From Archegozetes longisetosus (taxonomy: Eukaryota; Arthropoda; Arachnida; Sarcoptiformes; Trhypochthoniidae): a DNA stretch of 64,000 bases. This document shows, one piece after another, positions 12,202 to 24,450 of this stretch. The notes below the pieces were generated by a model, which saw nothing but the letters and a program-made list of their open reading frames with translations, made no database searches and was not told the DNA's origin. Within the stretch, counting starts at the first letter, position 1, and each line of letters opens with the position of its first letter. Where the stretch lies: contig JAEMBT020000004.1 of NCBI GenBank assembly GCA_018873245.2, positions 10,412,652 through 10,476,651 on the forward strand, read 5' to 3'. A program made the position numbers and the translations under genes.

Positions 12202-15200
12202 TAATTTTAGGGATATTATTACTAAACGTTTTATACGAAACATATTTTGTAAGATCGAAAGTTGAGCTGTTATTTAGTCAGTTTTGTTGAAAAGATATTT
12301 AGTGCCAATACTAATGCCTTTCATACTAATCCATCAGAACCTAATAGATTTATCAACACTGTGATAGACCAAACTCAACTCTATTTCTAGTCTATACGTA
12401 TGGGCAATGACTTCTCAGTGAGAATTTCAATCTAATCATAATTTATAGTATTTTGCTTAGCATTTCATCAATTTATTGATTGTGCCTTAAGACTCAAACA
12501 ATTCATACAAACTGACAAAATACTTAATACATACACACATATATATATATATATATATTTAAATATGTAAATTGGTTTGCATCAATTTTATTACAATTAG
12601 TTCTTTATGGCGACTCGAGAAGATGGTCAATGTTTTGGTTAGGAGCTTTGGACTATAGTCGAAAACGAACTATAAATTTTTGATGCGTTCACTCTAAGTC
12701 TAATGAAATAATCTAATGAGAGCACTACTATTGCTTTTATCATTCGATTGCGTTCTACTTTCAAGTCTAGTTCATTCTCGAGATAGTCCAGAACTATTTG
12801 CGACCATAATATTCTTAATTTATTCGATGTAAAACTTATAAATGCATTTTTCAAACCAAATATATTCTGTGTCAAACAATTTAATACTTTGTGAAATACA
12901 GTTTCGATAAGTTAGTTAAATTATATGCTCAGGTTTATTATGTTGCTGGAATGATATTTCAAAACAATAAAGGCATTTTCCACTTGTTTAATTTGCTTCA
13001 ACTCTAAAAAAATTGCTGATCAATTCATTCAACTCACTTATATCATAATCATTATTATTTGCCTGATTCCATGCATCTTAGTTACTTGGTTTTAAGCTTA
13101 AGTAAACTACTGACTACTTTTGAATTTGCTGTAACTCAATGAGGAATAGCTTAATTTTGATCTGAAACAAAGTTTGGAATCTTCCGAATGCATATAATTT
13201 ATTTCGAAACTGAACTTTAATAGAAACCAAAGGGCGTGCAATAGCTAATTGACATCATTTAACCGATTTGATTAATTTTTATAAAAGCCAAATGTATTTA
13301 TATGTGATTTTTAATTATTAAAATAAACACATAAAAGCCATTATCATACGAATAGTTCCTTATTTACTGTCTCAACAAAACCGAGACTATAATCAGCTCT
13401 TTCACAGCTAATGTTGTATTAATGCAGAATGAATGTCATTAGGAATATGAAACAGAAAAGTAGTAATTTGCATTAAGTGAAAGTATTGCAATAATCATCT
13501 TCAATATTAGATGAAAACTTTTTGAAAGTAAGTTTTACAACTTATGAACGCTTATATATTATTCAATTTATATGAATTGCAGCCAAAAACTTTTCTAACT
13601 AAAACACCTATCAACTTATTCTGTCTGAAATTGATGGTCATTACTAGCAATTAAACTCTATAGTAAAGAAAATTAAATACGAAATTACAGACGCTTTTTG
13701 AATTGTGTAACAGGCATAAATTGATACGGAATGATTTAGTCGTATTTTTGAAACTTTTTTCTGCTTAATGATGGTGTATATGAACCGCAAATGAGAAAAT
13801 AATTTGAATTTCGTATGTGGCTCATTCATTGTTTATTCAAACTGATAGTTAAAAAACGCTTAAACAACTTTCAAACATTTCAAATTCATGTCTTCTTTTT
13901 GAATACACAAACTTTATTGACTGATAAATTTCCGGATGTTTCTCAATCGTGAAAAACAAAACTTAAGAAATCGTAAATTTATATGAACTTTAATATCAAA
14001 CTATCAAATGATAAATAGGATCTTAGTATAAACTAAAATGAACTGAAGTAGGTTTAAAGTCCATTTATTACTATGATTTTCTTTGAAATTTCAGCTCATA
14101 TTTAGGTTTAGGCTCATTAGAACTTCATTATTATCACATTTTGAGTCGAGAATTGAAATTAAACATATGACAACATTTGCTCAGTCCTTACTAAGAAGTA
14201 CTCAGTCTGAGCGTTTACTCTTACAGATTTGAACGAGCTTTTGAGTATCCCTACAAAACATTATTTCTACTATTTAATTTTGATCAATCTTTTCGTGCTA
14301 TTAGTATAACGTGTATTTGTGTTTGATATCACTCTTACCTCCAGAGAATCGGTAATTTAATTGACGTTTAAGAATCAAATAATTTCGCTATAATTATATA
14401 CTGAAACGACAGCTCAGAAGATTTATTACTCTCTAACTGATATTATTATCGGACAAGTTTCACAAGTCCCGACTGATAAATCACATTTTAACAATTTTTT
14501 CAAGTTGTGATAAACTATTATTTAAAGTGATTGTCATTGTTAGTCACCAAAAGTCTAGTTCGTTACATGACTATAAATAATTCAAGTAATTTGGTTCACG
14601 TGTTAATGAGATGAGATATTACCGGATAAAACAGGTTAAGTACATTTAGGTAGTGCACAACTTTCTCAAAATTTCAAAATAAATTGTTCAATAGAAAGTC
14701 ACGGAATTTCCGAATGAACTACGAATTTTTCAGAAAAAATAAAGGAGAAGTCCTTCAAAGCGTTGAATAATTACATACAAATAGCTAATATCTGAAATAT
14801 TGAATGCCATTTTAAATCATTGATAAATACGAGTTTGATTTTAAAAGAAAGCCAAAGTCAAGTGAAATCAGCATTTTATTTGTTCAACAGGAATACTGTG
14901 ATGTGTTAAAGTGATTTCGACATCAGAATAGATGTTATGTAGGGATCAAACAGCAGTATAGAAAACAAGTTTCAACTGTTTGTCCATTAAGATAATACAA
15001 AGTGACGAAATCAATAGTGGCGATAAGTGTTCCTTAAAGGGCACGACAAGTATTTTTCTTCAAACCTGTTTAAGTAAATTTTGTTTCATTTTTATTTGTA
15101 ATTTTATTGATGCCAATCGCCAATTGTGTCCAATTAGCTTTTAGTCACTTTCTTTGTGATAAGGTATTTGAAAATTTGAAAATCTGAAAATCTGAAAATT

Positions 15201-18200
15201 TGATCAATTTTGTAAAACAATCCATATTACGTGTGACCTAATTTTTAAGTTTCAACTCAGCAAAAATATCTTAAATTCTCAAACTTAATCTACACCTTTA
15301 GCTCATCAGATAACTTGAGTAATAAAGAGGAAAAGAGTGAAATATAAACTGTGAATATCCGAGAATCGTTTGTTTGTAGTATTGCGATCACGCGTGAAGT
15401 AAAAAATGACGCTCTCTTTTAAGCAAGATTTAAAAGAGAAAGAACTCATTCCTGTCAAAGTTCTTTTGTTTTTGCAAACTGCTGGTAAGTTCATGTGTGT
15501 CTAACTTTAATTATCTTATTTATCTTTATAAAGTTGTGAACTTTTGTCTTATAGTAATAATATTGTGAGTTAACTGCAAAGGCTTTTTGAAAAACAAAAC
15601 ATTTGCAGCTGATGTGATAAACATTATCAAATGTTAAGTCTGACTGCTATGAGGTAGATCTGAAGTAAATATTCGCAGTTTTGCATATTTTAAATTGTTG
15701 CCTTTTCACTAAAATAATGCATAAATTGATTTTTTACCTAAACACAAAATAGTTTTGTTAAGTTGCGCTAACAAATAAGCTGAAGGGATCGTTAGCACAG
15801 AATAATAAGAAAAATAACTAACAAATGAGGTTCTCAAGGATCTTAAAATTTAGTTCAGTTCACTCAAACTAAAAGCGTCTTAAAGGTTATGTGCTGAAAC
15901 GACTAATTTCTTACGAGACAATTTCAAAGCAAGTAAAATTCATTTGAGCCAATTTATTTGTGCGTAAAATTATTATTGAAAATAACGCAACATAATACTG
16001 GTTATTATATCTATTGTAAGGTTTAATGCATAGAACTGCAGGTTGAAATTTCTCACATTCATAAATATCAAATTTTCTCGAATATGTTGAAAGCATTTTG
16101 ATCAATATTTATAAATTTATTTATATGTTGCATTCAAGTTGGTATCTAGCGTTTTGTGTGTACTTTTTTAATAAAAATCAAGTAGCCTGAGAAATGATTA
16201 AATTAACAATATAGAATTTGAACTAATTAGGTTTGTATTTGTCTAAACTTTTGCAACTTGCAATATAGTATGAAAATTTGCATCATTAACGTTATCTTCA
16301 ATTATTAGTTTTTTGCCCAAATGAATTTGTGTTGAATGAAATTTGGTTCACTTGAATTAGCCAGTCACTTTCACCCAAATGAATTTCGAAGTTCAGAACA
16401 GACACCTTCTGAAAAGCTTATCATTTCTATGCAGAAAATTTAAATATATGCATAAATTCTGATTAATAAAGTTATAACAATCCTTTCCAAGTAATTTTAT
16501 ATGTTCTAAAGTTTGTTCGGCAAAAAATAAGTAACTTCGTTAAGTAACTGTCTCTATAAATAAAATCTTTATTGTACTGATGAGTTAAAAGTCAAGAGTT
16601 TTTATTTCTTCTAATTCTATTTAATACTAAGTAATGTTTTTAAGGAGATAAAAATTCAATTATAATCGGAAGCAATTGAATAAGTTTGTGCCTTACATAG
16701 AACTGCGTCCTGATTTGAATTCAATTTTGAATTAATTGAAGTGTTTAACCAAAACTAAAATTTGCTGGTACTACAATTTTCAAATTGACTGGTTTGCAAA
16801 TGTTGCAAAATGAAGGTAACCTGCGCGTAATAAGTATAAGTATGAAAGTATAAGCTTTTTCATTATCGCAGAGAAACTCTAAGTATGAATAATTGCCAAG
16901 CTTAAGCATTTTCATAACTTGACCTGAAAGTATGTCTCATTTGGAACGCAGCGTTAAGTTAATTAACGCTTAACTTCTTTACAGTTCTTGCTTCTCATTA
17001 CATGCATTACGGAGTATTGTTTTGCTGAGATACAGATTGTTTCATATTTCCTTTTGCATAGTAATGAGTTGTTTACTGCTTTCTCGGAATATGTTTTACT
17101 TAATTTTTCATTTACTCATAGATGCATATGATATAAATCTACTGAAAAATTTGATAGATTTATGTTTGAGGTTTTCAATAACTGATGTGATTATTTGCTC
17201 ACTTGTAAACTAACAACTATTTATATTTTTCATTTCCGATTTCTACCAAATATACAGTACGTGACTAGTATTCATATTTGACAGAGACCATCAAAATTGA
17301 ATGACAATGATAGAAATGTCTTTCTATCAATGTCTCCCTTATTGTATTGCTATGCACTTACAATTTGGTTTTTAATTAAACACTAATCAGTAACTCTATC
17401 ATAGTATACAATTCACAATTATTATCTATTTTTGCCAAACAATACTGAAAGCCTTCGCAAATAACTGAAAAAATTGCCTAAACTACAATTTATATTTAAC
17501 AATACATTATATTAAACCAAAGTGAGTTTCTATTAGATTCTACTAGCTTCAAACTAACCTTAACCTTAAAATTGTTAAATTGCTAGTTGCATGTTGAACG
17601 TGCAAATTATTTTGCTTTAAGTAATAAAATTGATAGCATTTAAAGGGTAATTAGTACATTTAATAATTCTTAGAATTGAAAGATCCAAATTAACTGAATA
17701 TTTTTGGCAAAATGTTTGCGATTAATATTGAAAGATTAGCGAAACGACAATTTTTGAATAATAAATGCATTAATTATGCAGCATTGTCTCGACCTTGCAT
17801 GTAATTGTTAAAAATTTTGAAACGCAGCGACATAAATTTTATTACTTATTCAAGGCTTTATTAAATTGATTTAATAATTTTTATTCAAACAGGAGATATG
17901 GCGATGTACCCTTTTCTGACACTTCATCTCAAAAGGTAGATATAATTCAAATAACTTTCACAATAATCTTGTAACTCTGCTGTCATTTGTAATAAGAAGA
18001 TCTCAGATCATCACATCCTATCATCGTATCCTATTCTGAGATCCTATTCCTTAGGGAAAATCTTAGAAATCACTTGTATTATGAACTCTGAAAGTATTAT
18101 TTTTCTGAAAGCTGTTCAATCAATTATACTGACTGATTGAAAAATTATTCTAATTTGAAATATTAGTGGAAACCGGGTTAGAACTAATAAAAGAGCCATA

Positions 18201-20086
18201 AATCATCGATTTTTGTCACTGTTCTATCCATTGTATAAGAATTTATGTGTTCTCTCATTTTTCTCACATAGAAATATTTGTACTTAAGTCCCAAAAGGTA
18301 ACAAATAATTTATCACTATTTGAAACTATTTCGGAACAAATAGTACTTTGTTTCTGTCTTGAAAAACAATTTAATAATTTGATTCTGAGCCGTTGTCACA
18401 TATTTCACAATTTTGATACCAGATTAACAAAATTTTATGTGATTACTAGAATTTCTAATACGAAAGATTGCAACTGAATGACAAAATAAGCTGTCAATAC
18501 TTGTTAGGAAAAAGCAAATTCACTTAAATTATCAGCAGAATAGTTCCAACAAACCAAAAGCCCCGTCTCTGAAGTATGTGTGAACAGAAAAGCTAGTTTA
18601 TATACGAAGTATATGCGATTTGCCGTTGCAAATGCAGCTACAATTTAACCAAAACTCAAATGAATCAGAATCAAAATAAATAAATCATATGATTGTGATC
18701 GAAAAATGATTAATCGCTTGGAACAAATAGAAAAAAGAATCTATCATTAATACCAACAAAAGAGCTCAATCTATTCTATTATGTTGGTTATTATTCTTCT
18801 TGAAAATGTTGCAGAAATTGCTATAATAGTCATAAATGAGGACAATAATTGTTTCCCTGGAATATAAATATGGAATTTTTTCGGAATGCAACACAATGAC
18901 TGAATTGAGTTTTGAATCAATTGTTTTCCGGGAATAAAGCCATTGATGAGATCTTCAATATTCCATATGATGTCAGGCTTTGCTAATACAACAAAAGAAC
19001 TACTGTTCTCTTCAGAGATTGTTACCCTTGCTTTTGTAAGCATTTAATGTTGAATTTTTGATGTGTAAATTTACCACATACTTAGTCAAGCTGCTGTCAG
19101 ACCTAATTCTCAGTTTAAGACACTCAACCAGTCCAAAGATTAAATATTCAACACTGCGAAACACGTTCAAATGATGCAGAAATCCTGCACAAAAGCCAAA
19201 CTAAAGAATAGATTCTCGACTTTTCAATGCTGAACATTATAATTATTTTAGCGGAATCTACGCTCCTATATATAGACTTCTTTCAATACTTAATGTAAGG
19301 CTTAAAAAAAAGTCTAAAAGAGACTGACTTCCTATGATTAATAACGTTCGCCTTAATTAGTCAAATAAATTTGAGTGTAATGAATAACAGATTTGAATGA
19401 AGTTTAGAATTTCGAAATATTTAGTCAGTTATTTGAGGAAACGTTGGGCTTATATCCATTTTGAATTGCTCTGATATTGAGGAATTCTCAAAAAACATGT
19501 TTCAATTCCGTTATCGTAGGAAATGAGTATTTTTTAAATGATCAATAATTGCATCCAAAAGCAAACAAACGCTTGAGAAACACTCTATTTGATGATCAAA
19601 TAAGTATTTATGCTTTGATCACGAATATTAATCGCTTGGATAGCCAGAAGACAAATAGACATTTTCTGTAGAAACGAAAGATTATTTACTAAATGTTTCA
19701 GTAGTTACTCTGTAGAACAAAGTGTTGTCGTGCTACATAACACTATCGAAGCTAACTTAGATGTAAGTTTATAGTGGTCTTTAATCTCAAAAATTATTTT
19801 CTTTCTTTAACTCAATCGAATTTTCACAATAAGCTCTCAGAATAACTTGAAAAGAAATTCTTCTTTACTTCTCAGTGATGCCGTCTATTGAAATGATAAT
19901 CGTTGAATTCTTTGGCTTCTTTCTTACTGTTCTTATCAGTAGAGAAGTTAGGCTCAAGTAATTTGTGGTTTAGCAGAATATCCTTTTTCATATGCTAATT
20001 AAAATCTTTCAACAATTTCAATTGAATAATTAACTTGAAAAATGATTTTCAAATAAATGTGATGTTAGGCATCTGAATAATAAAGC
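12202..20086. other. Gene-poor intergenic stretch between the calcium channel and the MFSD6-like gene
   Basis: About 7.9 kb of AT-rich sequence. I see the presumed channel 3' UTR, an (AT)n run near 12537-12558 and a short imperfect tandem repeat of about 10 nt (TCTGAAAATT-like) at 15165-15203. The open frames here are short and show no family signature. A spliced short exon could hide here (for example AG-bounded sequence near 17893-17936 followed by GTAGAT), but I cannot support one. Confidence 0.6.
12966..12971 (+). terminator. Possible poly(A) signal of the calcium channel gene
   Basis: AATAAA about 765 nt after the channel stop codon at 12201. The intervening sequence has no other recognisable feature apart from an (AT)n run near 12537-12558. 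Another AATAAA occurs near 13322, so which one is used cannot be decided from sequence. Confidence 0.35.
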
Positions 20087-21811
20087 ATGAATGAAGAAAA
20101 CTTGAATCTACTTACATTAAAAGCCACGAAAATAACTTTAAAGTTTTTACTTTACAGTCTTGGAATGACTTTAACCGAAATTGGAATTCAGTTCGCGATA
20201 TCACCAATCGCTACCCTAATTGGAACTCCTCTTCTCGGAATGTTAGCCGACAGAATCGGTGATTTCAAGCGGATGTTAGGCATTTCGTTATGTGTGTGTG
20301 CAGTGCTTGCATACTCTCTACTTTTGATCCCTGCTATAAAAACTTATTCTTATTGCGAGACTCAAAACGCATCTCTAATGCTTTCATGTCCTTCAAGCAG
20401 TGAATTATCTTTGAACTTGCCAGATTGCATGGAAACAAGAGCGGAAAACACTAAATTCAAAAGTAAACTTCCAAATATTAACTCCTCTATTATTCGACTG
20501 AGTCAATGCACAGTCGAGTGTAATAACAATAATGTTTTCTGTCTTAACAACACTGATGAGCAAATATGTACAAGTAATGCATCGCTTGATATAAGTTTGA
20601 ATGCCATTAAATTTCGAACACAATCAATTGATGCCAGTTTTATTAGGGTTATATTGAACGGAATAACATATGAGAAATTGACTTGCAACCAAAATAATAG
20701 TTGTCACATTCGTTGCCCAGCTATGTCTAGTATAATACCAAATTATTCCCATAAAAGACTTGTAGACCAAAAATCACGACAACTCACTTTCGGGCTCTAT
20801 ATGTTAATACGAGTTACTCTCTTTCTCGTTATTGTATGTGAAATTAGCTTACTCAGAGCTGCCATTCTCACAGTTGTCAGCAAATGTAAATCAGAATATG
20901 GTTACCAAAGGTTCTGGTCATCGGTTGCAATGATCCTAATTCCTCCGATCACTGGAATGTTAATGGACTATCAAAGAAGGCATGATAGGAATACATTTGC
21001 CATTTGTTTTTATATTTACGGTGCTTTCAAAATACTTATGGCTATTATATCACAATTCGTAAATCTTAATGTTAAGGCACCTTCACTTGAAGTCTGGAAA
21101 AAAGTCGGCAAATTGTTTCGCAGATCAGAAGTCACTATTCTTTTACTGTTTGTCACATTCATCGGTAGCGCTTGGGGTTTCATCGAGACTTTCATAGTTT
21201 GGTATCTTGAAGAATTAGGTGCCAGCCGTTCAATCATAGGCTTAAGTATAACACTTGGAGCTGCTTCTGGTATTCCAATGTCTATATTTGCCGGGGATCT
21301 CGAAAGAAAGTTCGGTCACATCCGTATACTTGTGTTCGGTCTTGTTGTTTATGCAATACGATTAATTGGTTATTCATACTCAACTAATGCTTATCATATT
21401 CTTATATTTGAGACAATGGAAGGCATAACAATGACTCTCGTGATCGTTACAATAACAACTTATTCGACAGTTCTTTCAACATCTGAATTAGCGGCGACAA
21501 TGCAAGCCACTTGGGGTGCACTACATTTCAGTGTTGGTCGAGCTCTAGGCAGTGGTATTGGAGGGTGGCTTATGGATCAGGTCGGCTCTAAGAATGCTTA
21601 TCAATTTTATGCAGCCAGTTGTCTCATTGCAGCTGTTATTTATTCAATTATCTATTTGTTTTGGCTCAGGAACAAAGAGCTAAATAGACGAAAATCTTTA
21701 CAAATTGATGATAAAGAGAAAAAAGTTTCGGAACATGAACTCTCTGTTCAAAAACAAGATGATAATCGAAATAAAGGCTTAGAAAATCCATCATTTATGA
21801 ACAGTCAATGA
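20087..21811 (+). CDS. MFSD6-like major facilitator superfamily transporter (single exon, 574 aa)
   Basis: Multi-pass membrane protein of the MFSD6 / LacY-like branch of the major facilitator superfamily; the substrate is unknown. The N terminus reads NLLTLKAT, then LGMTLTEIG and IGTPLLGMLADRIGDFK (loop between TM2 and TM3). A long Cys- and Asn-rich, probably extracellular loop spans about residues 88-230. The second half has RFWSSVAMILIPPITGMLMD, a TM block with GSAWGFIETFIVWYLEELGA, and the late motif ATMQATWGALHFSVGRALGS near the C terminus. The tail (about 545-574) is charged and cytosolic. Between LTLKAT and LGMTLTE there are only about 11 residues where family members have a full first helix, so TM1 looks shortened. 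No intron with a GT donor fits there. The ORF is otherwise intact. The ATG at 20087 is the only in-frame start near the conserved NLLTLK motif. Confidence 0.85.
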   Translation: MNEENLNLLTLKATKITLKFLLYSLGMTLTEIGIQFAISPIATLIGTPLLGMLADRIGDFKRMLGISLCVCAVLAYSLLLIPAIKTYSYCETQNASLMLSCPSSSELSLNLPDCMETRAENTKFKSKLPNINSSIIRLSQCTVECNNNNVFCLNNTDEQICTSNASLDISLNAIKFRTQSIDASFIRVILNGITYEKLTCNQNNSCHIRCPAMSSIIPNYSHKRLVDQKSRQLTFGLYMLIRVTLFLVIVCEISLLRAAILTVVSKCKSEYGYQRFWSSVAMILIPPITGMLMDYQRRHDRNTFAICFYIYGAFKILMAIISQFVNLNVKAPSLEVWKKVGKLFRRSEVTILLLFVTFIGSAWGFIETFIVWYLEELGASRSIIGLSITLGAASGIPMSIFAGDLERKFGHIRILVFGLVVYAIRLIGYSYSTNAYHILIFETMEGITMTLVIVTITTYSTVLSTSELAATMQATWGALHFSVGRALGSGIGGWLMDQVGSKNAYQFYAASCLIAAVIYSIIYLFWLRNKELNRRKSLQIDDKEKKVSEHELSVQKQDDNRNKGLENPSFMNSQ

Positions 21812-22855
21812 GAGCTGTATTTGAAAGACAGTTATTGCTGTACACAACTTGTGATCGGCTAAAAGGTTTACTTCAGGTTTTTTATTTATAATTAATTGAA
21901 TTCTCCGGTCGCGTAAGACTAGAATTTGAACGCATTCAACATCCAATCAAACAGTACAAAAAATTGTAAAACATGGACTTTAACTTATATTTTTAAAAAT
22001 ATTTTAAGTTATATTTTTAATATTCAATTTTAACTCTTATGATTAATCGTCTCATTTAATACTTATAATAATTGTTGTAATTACTCAGAATTCATGTGTT
22101 CAAATGACTTGCTTGAAAAATGATGCAAAATTTAAACTTTTGAACTGCGTTTAAGTCAAGTTTGTATGTATGAAAATTTTTGTTTTATACCAATTACATA
22201 TGAATAAAAAATATAAGTTACGGAAGTTTCAGTTGAATAAAATAAGGTTAAGCAAACATTGTTTCGAAATTGCTGATTATTTGAATGTTTTTAAAAGTTT
22301 ATCTTGTTACGAGAACTTTATCGATCGTTTGCTGGAACACAGTTCCAGCAGTAGTTACGGTTCAACTGAAAGTAATGTATTTTTGAGCTGATCTCAAGTC
22401 AAAACTAACACTTGTTCAAACTGAACAACCAGTGCTTGTTTAGAAAATTTCAATTAATCATTCTCATTAAATCTGTTATAGTAATGCTACTAGTTGCAAA
22501 GTTTACAGTATTGCTATTTATCAAATTAAATGAATCAAATTTCTGGTATGATAATTAAATCTCGTGATTGAGTTTCGTGATTTAATTAGAGCTTTCAATC
22601 ATTTAAAAGTGTAAACTTTCAAGCCTTTAGAACCAAAGTTTCAAAATCAGGCTTTATTAAGGACTAGGGTGTAGACCCTTCATAGCATCTCAAACAGAGG
22701 ACACCATCTCTCGATATAGAAAAATAAAATAATTGGGTAATAGTGAAGAAAATGAGTAGAAAAATTGGAGGCTATAGAGCAGAAATTTGAACTGATTGCG
22801 AATTTCCGATCACGAGTATATAAGCTTGTCACAGCATCGATTCCGTCTTTCAATC
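21812..22855. other. Intergenic, no gene seen
   Basis: About 1 kb of AT-rich sequence. Near 21979-22029 there is a short self-complementary stretch built of TTTTTAAAAATATTTTAAG. An open frame at 22170-22391 has no recognisable motif. Confidence 0.5.
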
Positions 22856-23236
22856 GCCCTAAATGATTTTTGATCACTTATTTATCTACTTAACAGTTCA
22901 GTAAATCTATTAATATATTCTGTTTTCGTTATTTGACTTTTAATCAGTGTTAGAATAAAGATATTTCATGACCCGTATGCTAAAACGAGTATTTAGAAAG
23001 TATTTTTGATGTCACAATTTCGACCTCTACCAATATAAACAGAGGTCAAAACTATATAATCCTATTTTCAACTAGAGATCGAAATTATCAAACGACAAGT
23101 ATTGTTCAAAAGATGCGTTTTAACATAGGGCCATGAAATATCTTTATTCTAAGCTGATTTGAAGTCAAATAATGAAAGTAGAATTTGGATTTACTGAACT
23201 GCTAAGTAAAAACAAGTGATCAAAAATCATTTAGGG
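22856..23236. repeat. Old fold-back (inverted repeat) element, arms about 175 bp
   Basis: The left arm begins CCCTAAATGATTTTTGATCA at 22856. The right arm ends with its reverse complement at 23236. Between them the arms pair with many differences and small indels down to a short centre around 23030-23060 that contains GACCTCT and AGAGGTC. The structure is that of a MITE-like or fold-back element. No clear target duplication is seen, and the arm divergence suggests an old copy. It sits between MFSD6-like and PYROXD1. Confidence 0.75.
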
Positions 23237-24450
23237 TAATTAAAAAAATTCTAAGTATATGGTTGTAGACCTCAAATTTTTTCAGGCTTGTTTCAGTATT
23301 ATCTTTACATTAAATGAGCACTAGAACTAAAAAGCGAGACTTAGGAGTCTTTACCAATCGTTTCCGAGAACAGCATATAAAGAAGGCTAACTGCCAGACA
23401 CGTAGGTGTTGTAGACTTTCAGAGATCAGTTTTCAATAGAAAAGTGCTTGAATCACATCAAAACAGTTAGCTTGAATGCAAAATTAATACCTATTAAATT
23501 ACATAAAATTGCTGAAGAGTTTTCTGAATGTTTTCCAAGGCTAAAGAAATCCATTTATCGTTACTTGTTTGAGATTCAATGGTTTATTCAACATTTTTAA
23601 CTAATTTTAATTTTTTTACTCATTGTAAGCGTTTGAATGGATTGTAAATTTAGGATATTTCATGAATAGGAGAAAAGTACTTTTTCCGCATATTTTGTCA
23701 TTCTCCATTTTCAACCTCTAGTCTGATTTTAGAGGTTGAAATTTTATTGGATTTGACTAGGAACCAAAAGTTGAGAATCTCTGAATGTGTCCAGAAGTTT
23801 ATCTTATTGTTGAAATCATAAAATTTCTGTTTTATCACTTATTTGGAGTAAATTTATGAGAAGGGAGCCATAATATACCCAACCGTTTAAGATGAACTGT
23901 TGCAAGTTAGATCAGGTAATCGAAAAATGAGAACCATAAGATGCTAGATATGCACATTTTTGATCGTCAATTCATAGGAGTTCAAATATCTACTTGATAA
24001 CCTCTAGTTCTTCTACCCTTTTTTGCTATTGCTAAAACTCTCAATTGGGCCAGTTTGGCCCCCCTAGAATTTAGAACATTAGCAAAAGACTGCCCTCTCT
24101 AGAACTTTGGGCCAAACGCAACAGTGAGCAACTCGGACACTAAAACGTTAGAGATAGATTACGAGTGGTTCAAATGTTAAAGAGATGGCACTGAAAGGCA
24201 ATACTAATATTACGCCTGTTACTTCAAATTTTGTAAACATTAGGCAATACCATAGTTTCGAAACAAACTTCAATCCTATTCCTAATACCAGTCAATCTTG
24301 TCATTTATTTTACTTAACATTTGTATTTCTATTGATTTTTTATATCTTTCAACTGTTTGGCCAAACACAACAATTCGAAAATTTATTACAAGATAACAAA
24401 TCTTAGATTGATATAAGACTTGAAGCTCTGAATAATTAATCGAAAGTTGA
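23237..24450. other. Intergenic, no gene seen
   Basis: Contains scattered pieces reminiscent of the neighbouring fold-back element, for example a TTTTCAACCTCTAG / AGAGGTTGAAA hairpin near 23709-23742 and a TGTAGACC motif near 23268. A 73-codon open frame at 24185-24406 lies just before PYROXD1. It has one hydrophobic stretch and no known motif, and I do not call it a gene. Confidence 0.5.

Noticed and set aside
18771-19043. 90-codon minus-strand ORF with two IPGKQL motifs
   Set aside because: No family resemblance. The motif repeat comes from a short DNA duplication in AT-rich sequence.
24185-24406. 73-codon ORF just before PYROXD1
   Set aside because: One hydrophobic stretch but no homologous motif, and it does not join PYROXD1 in frame.
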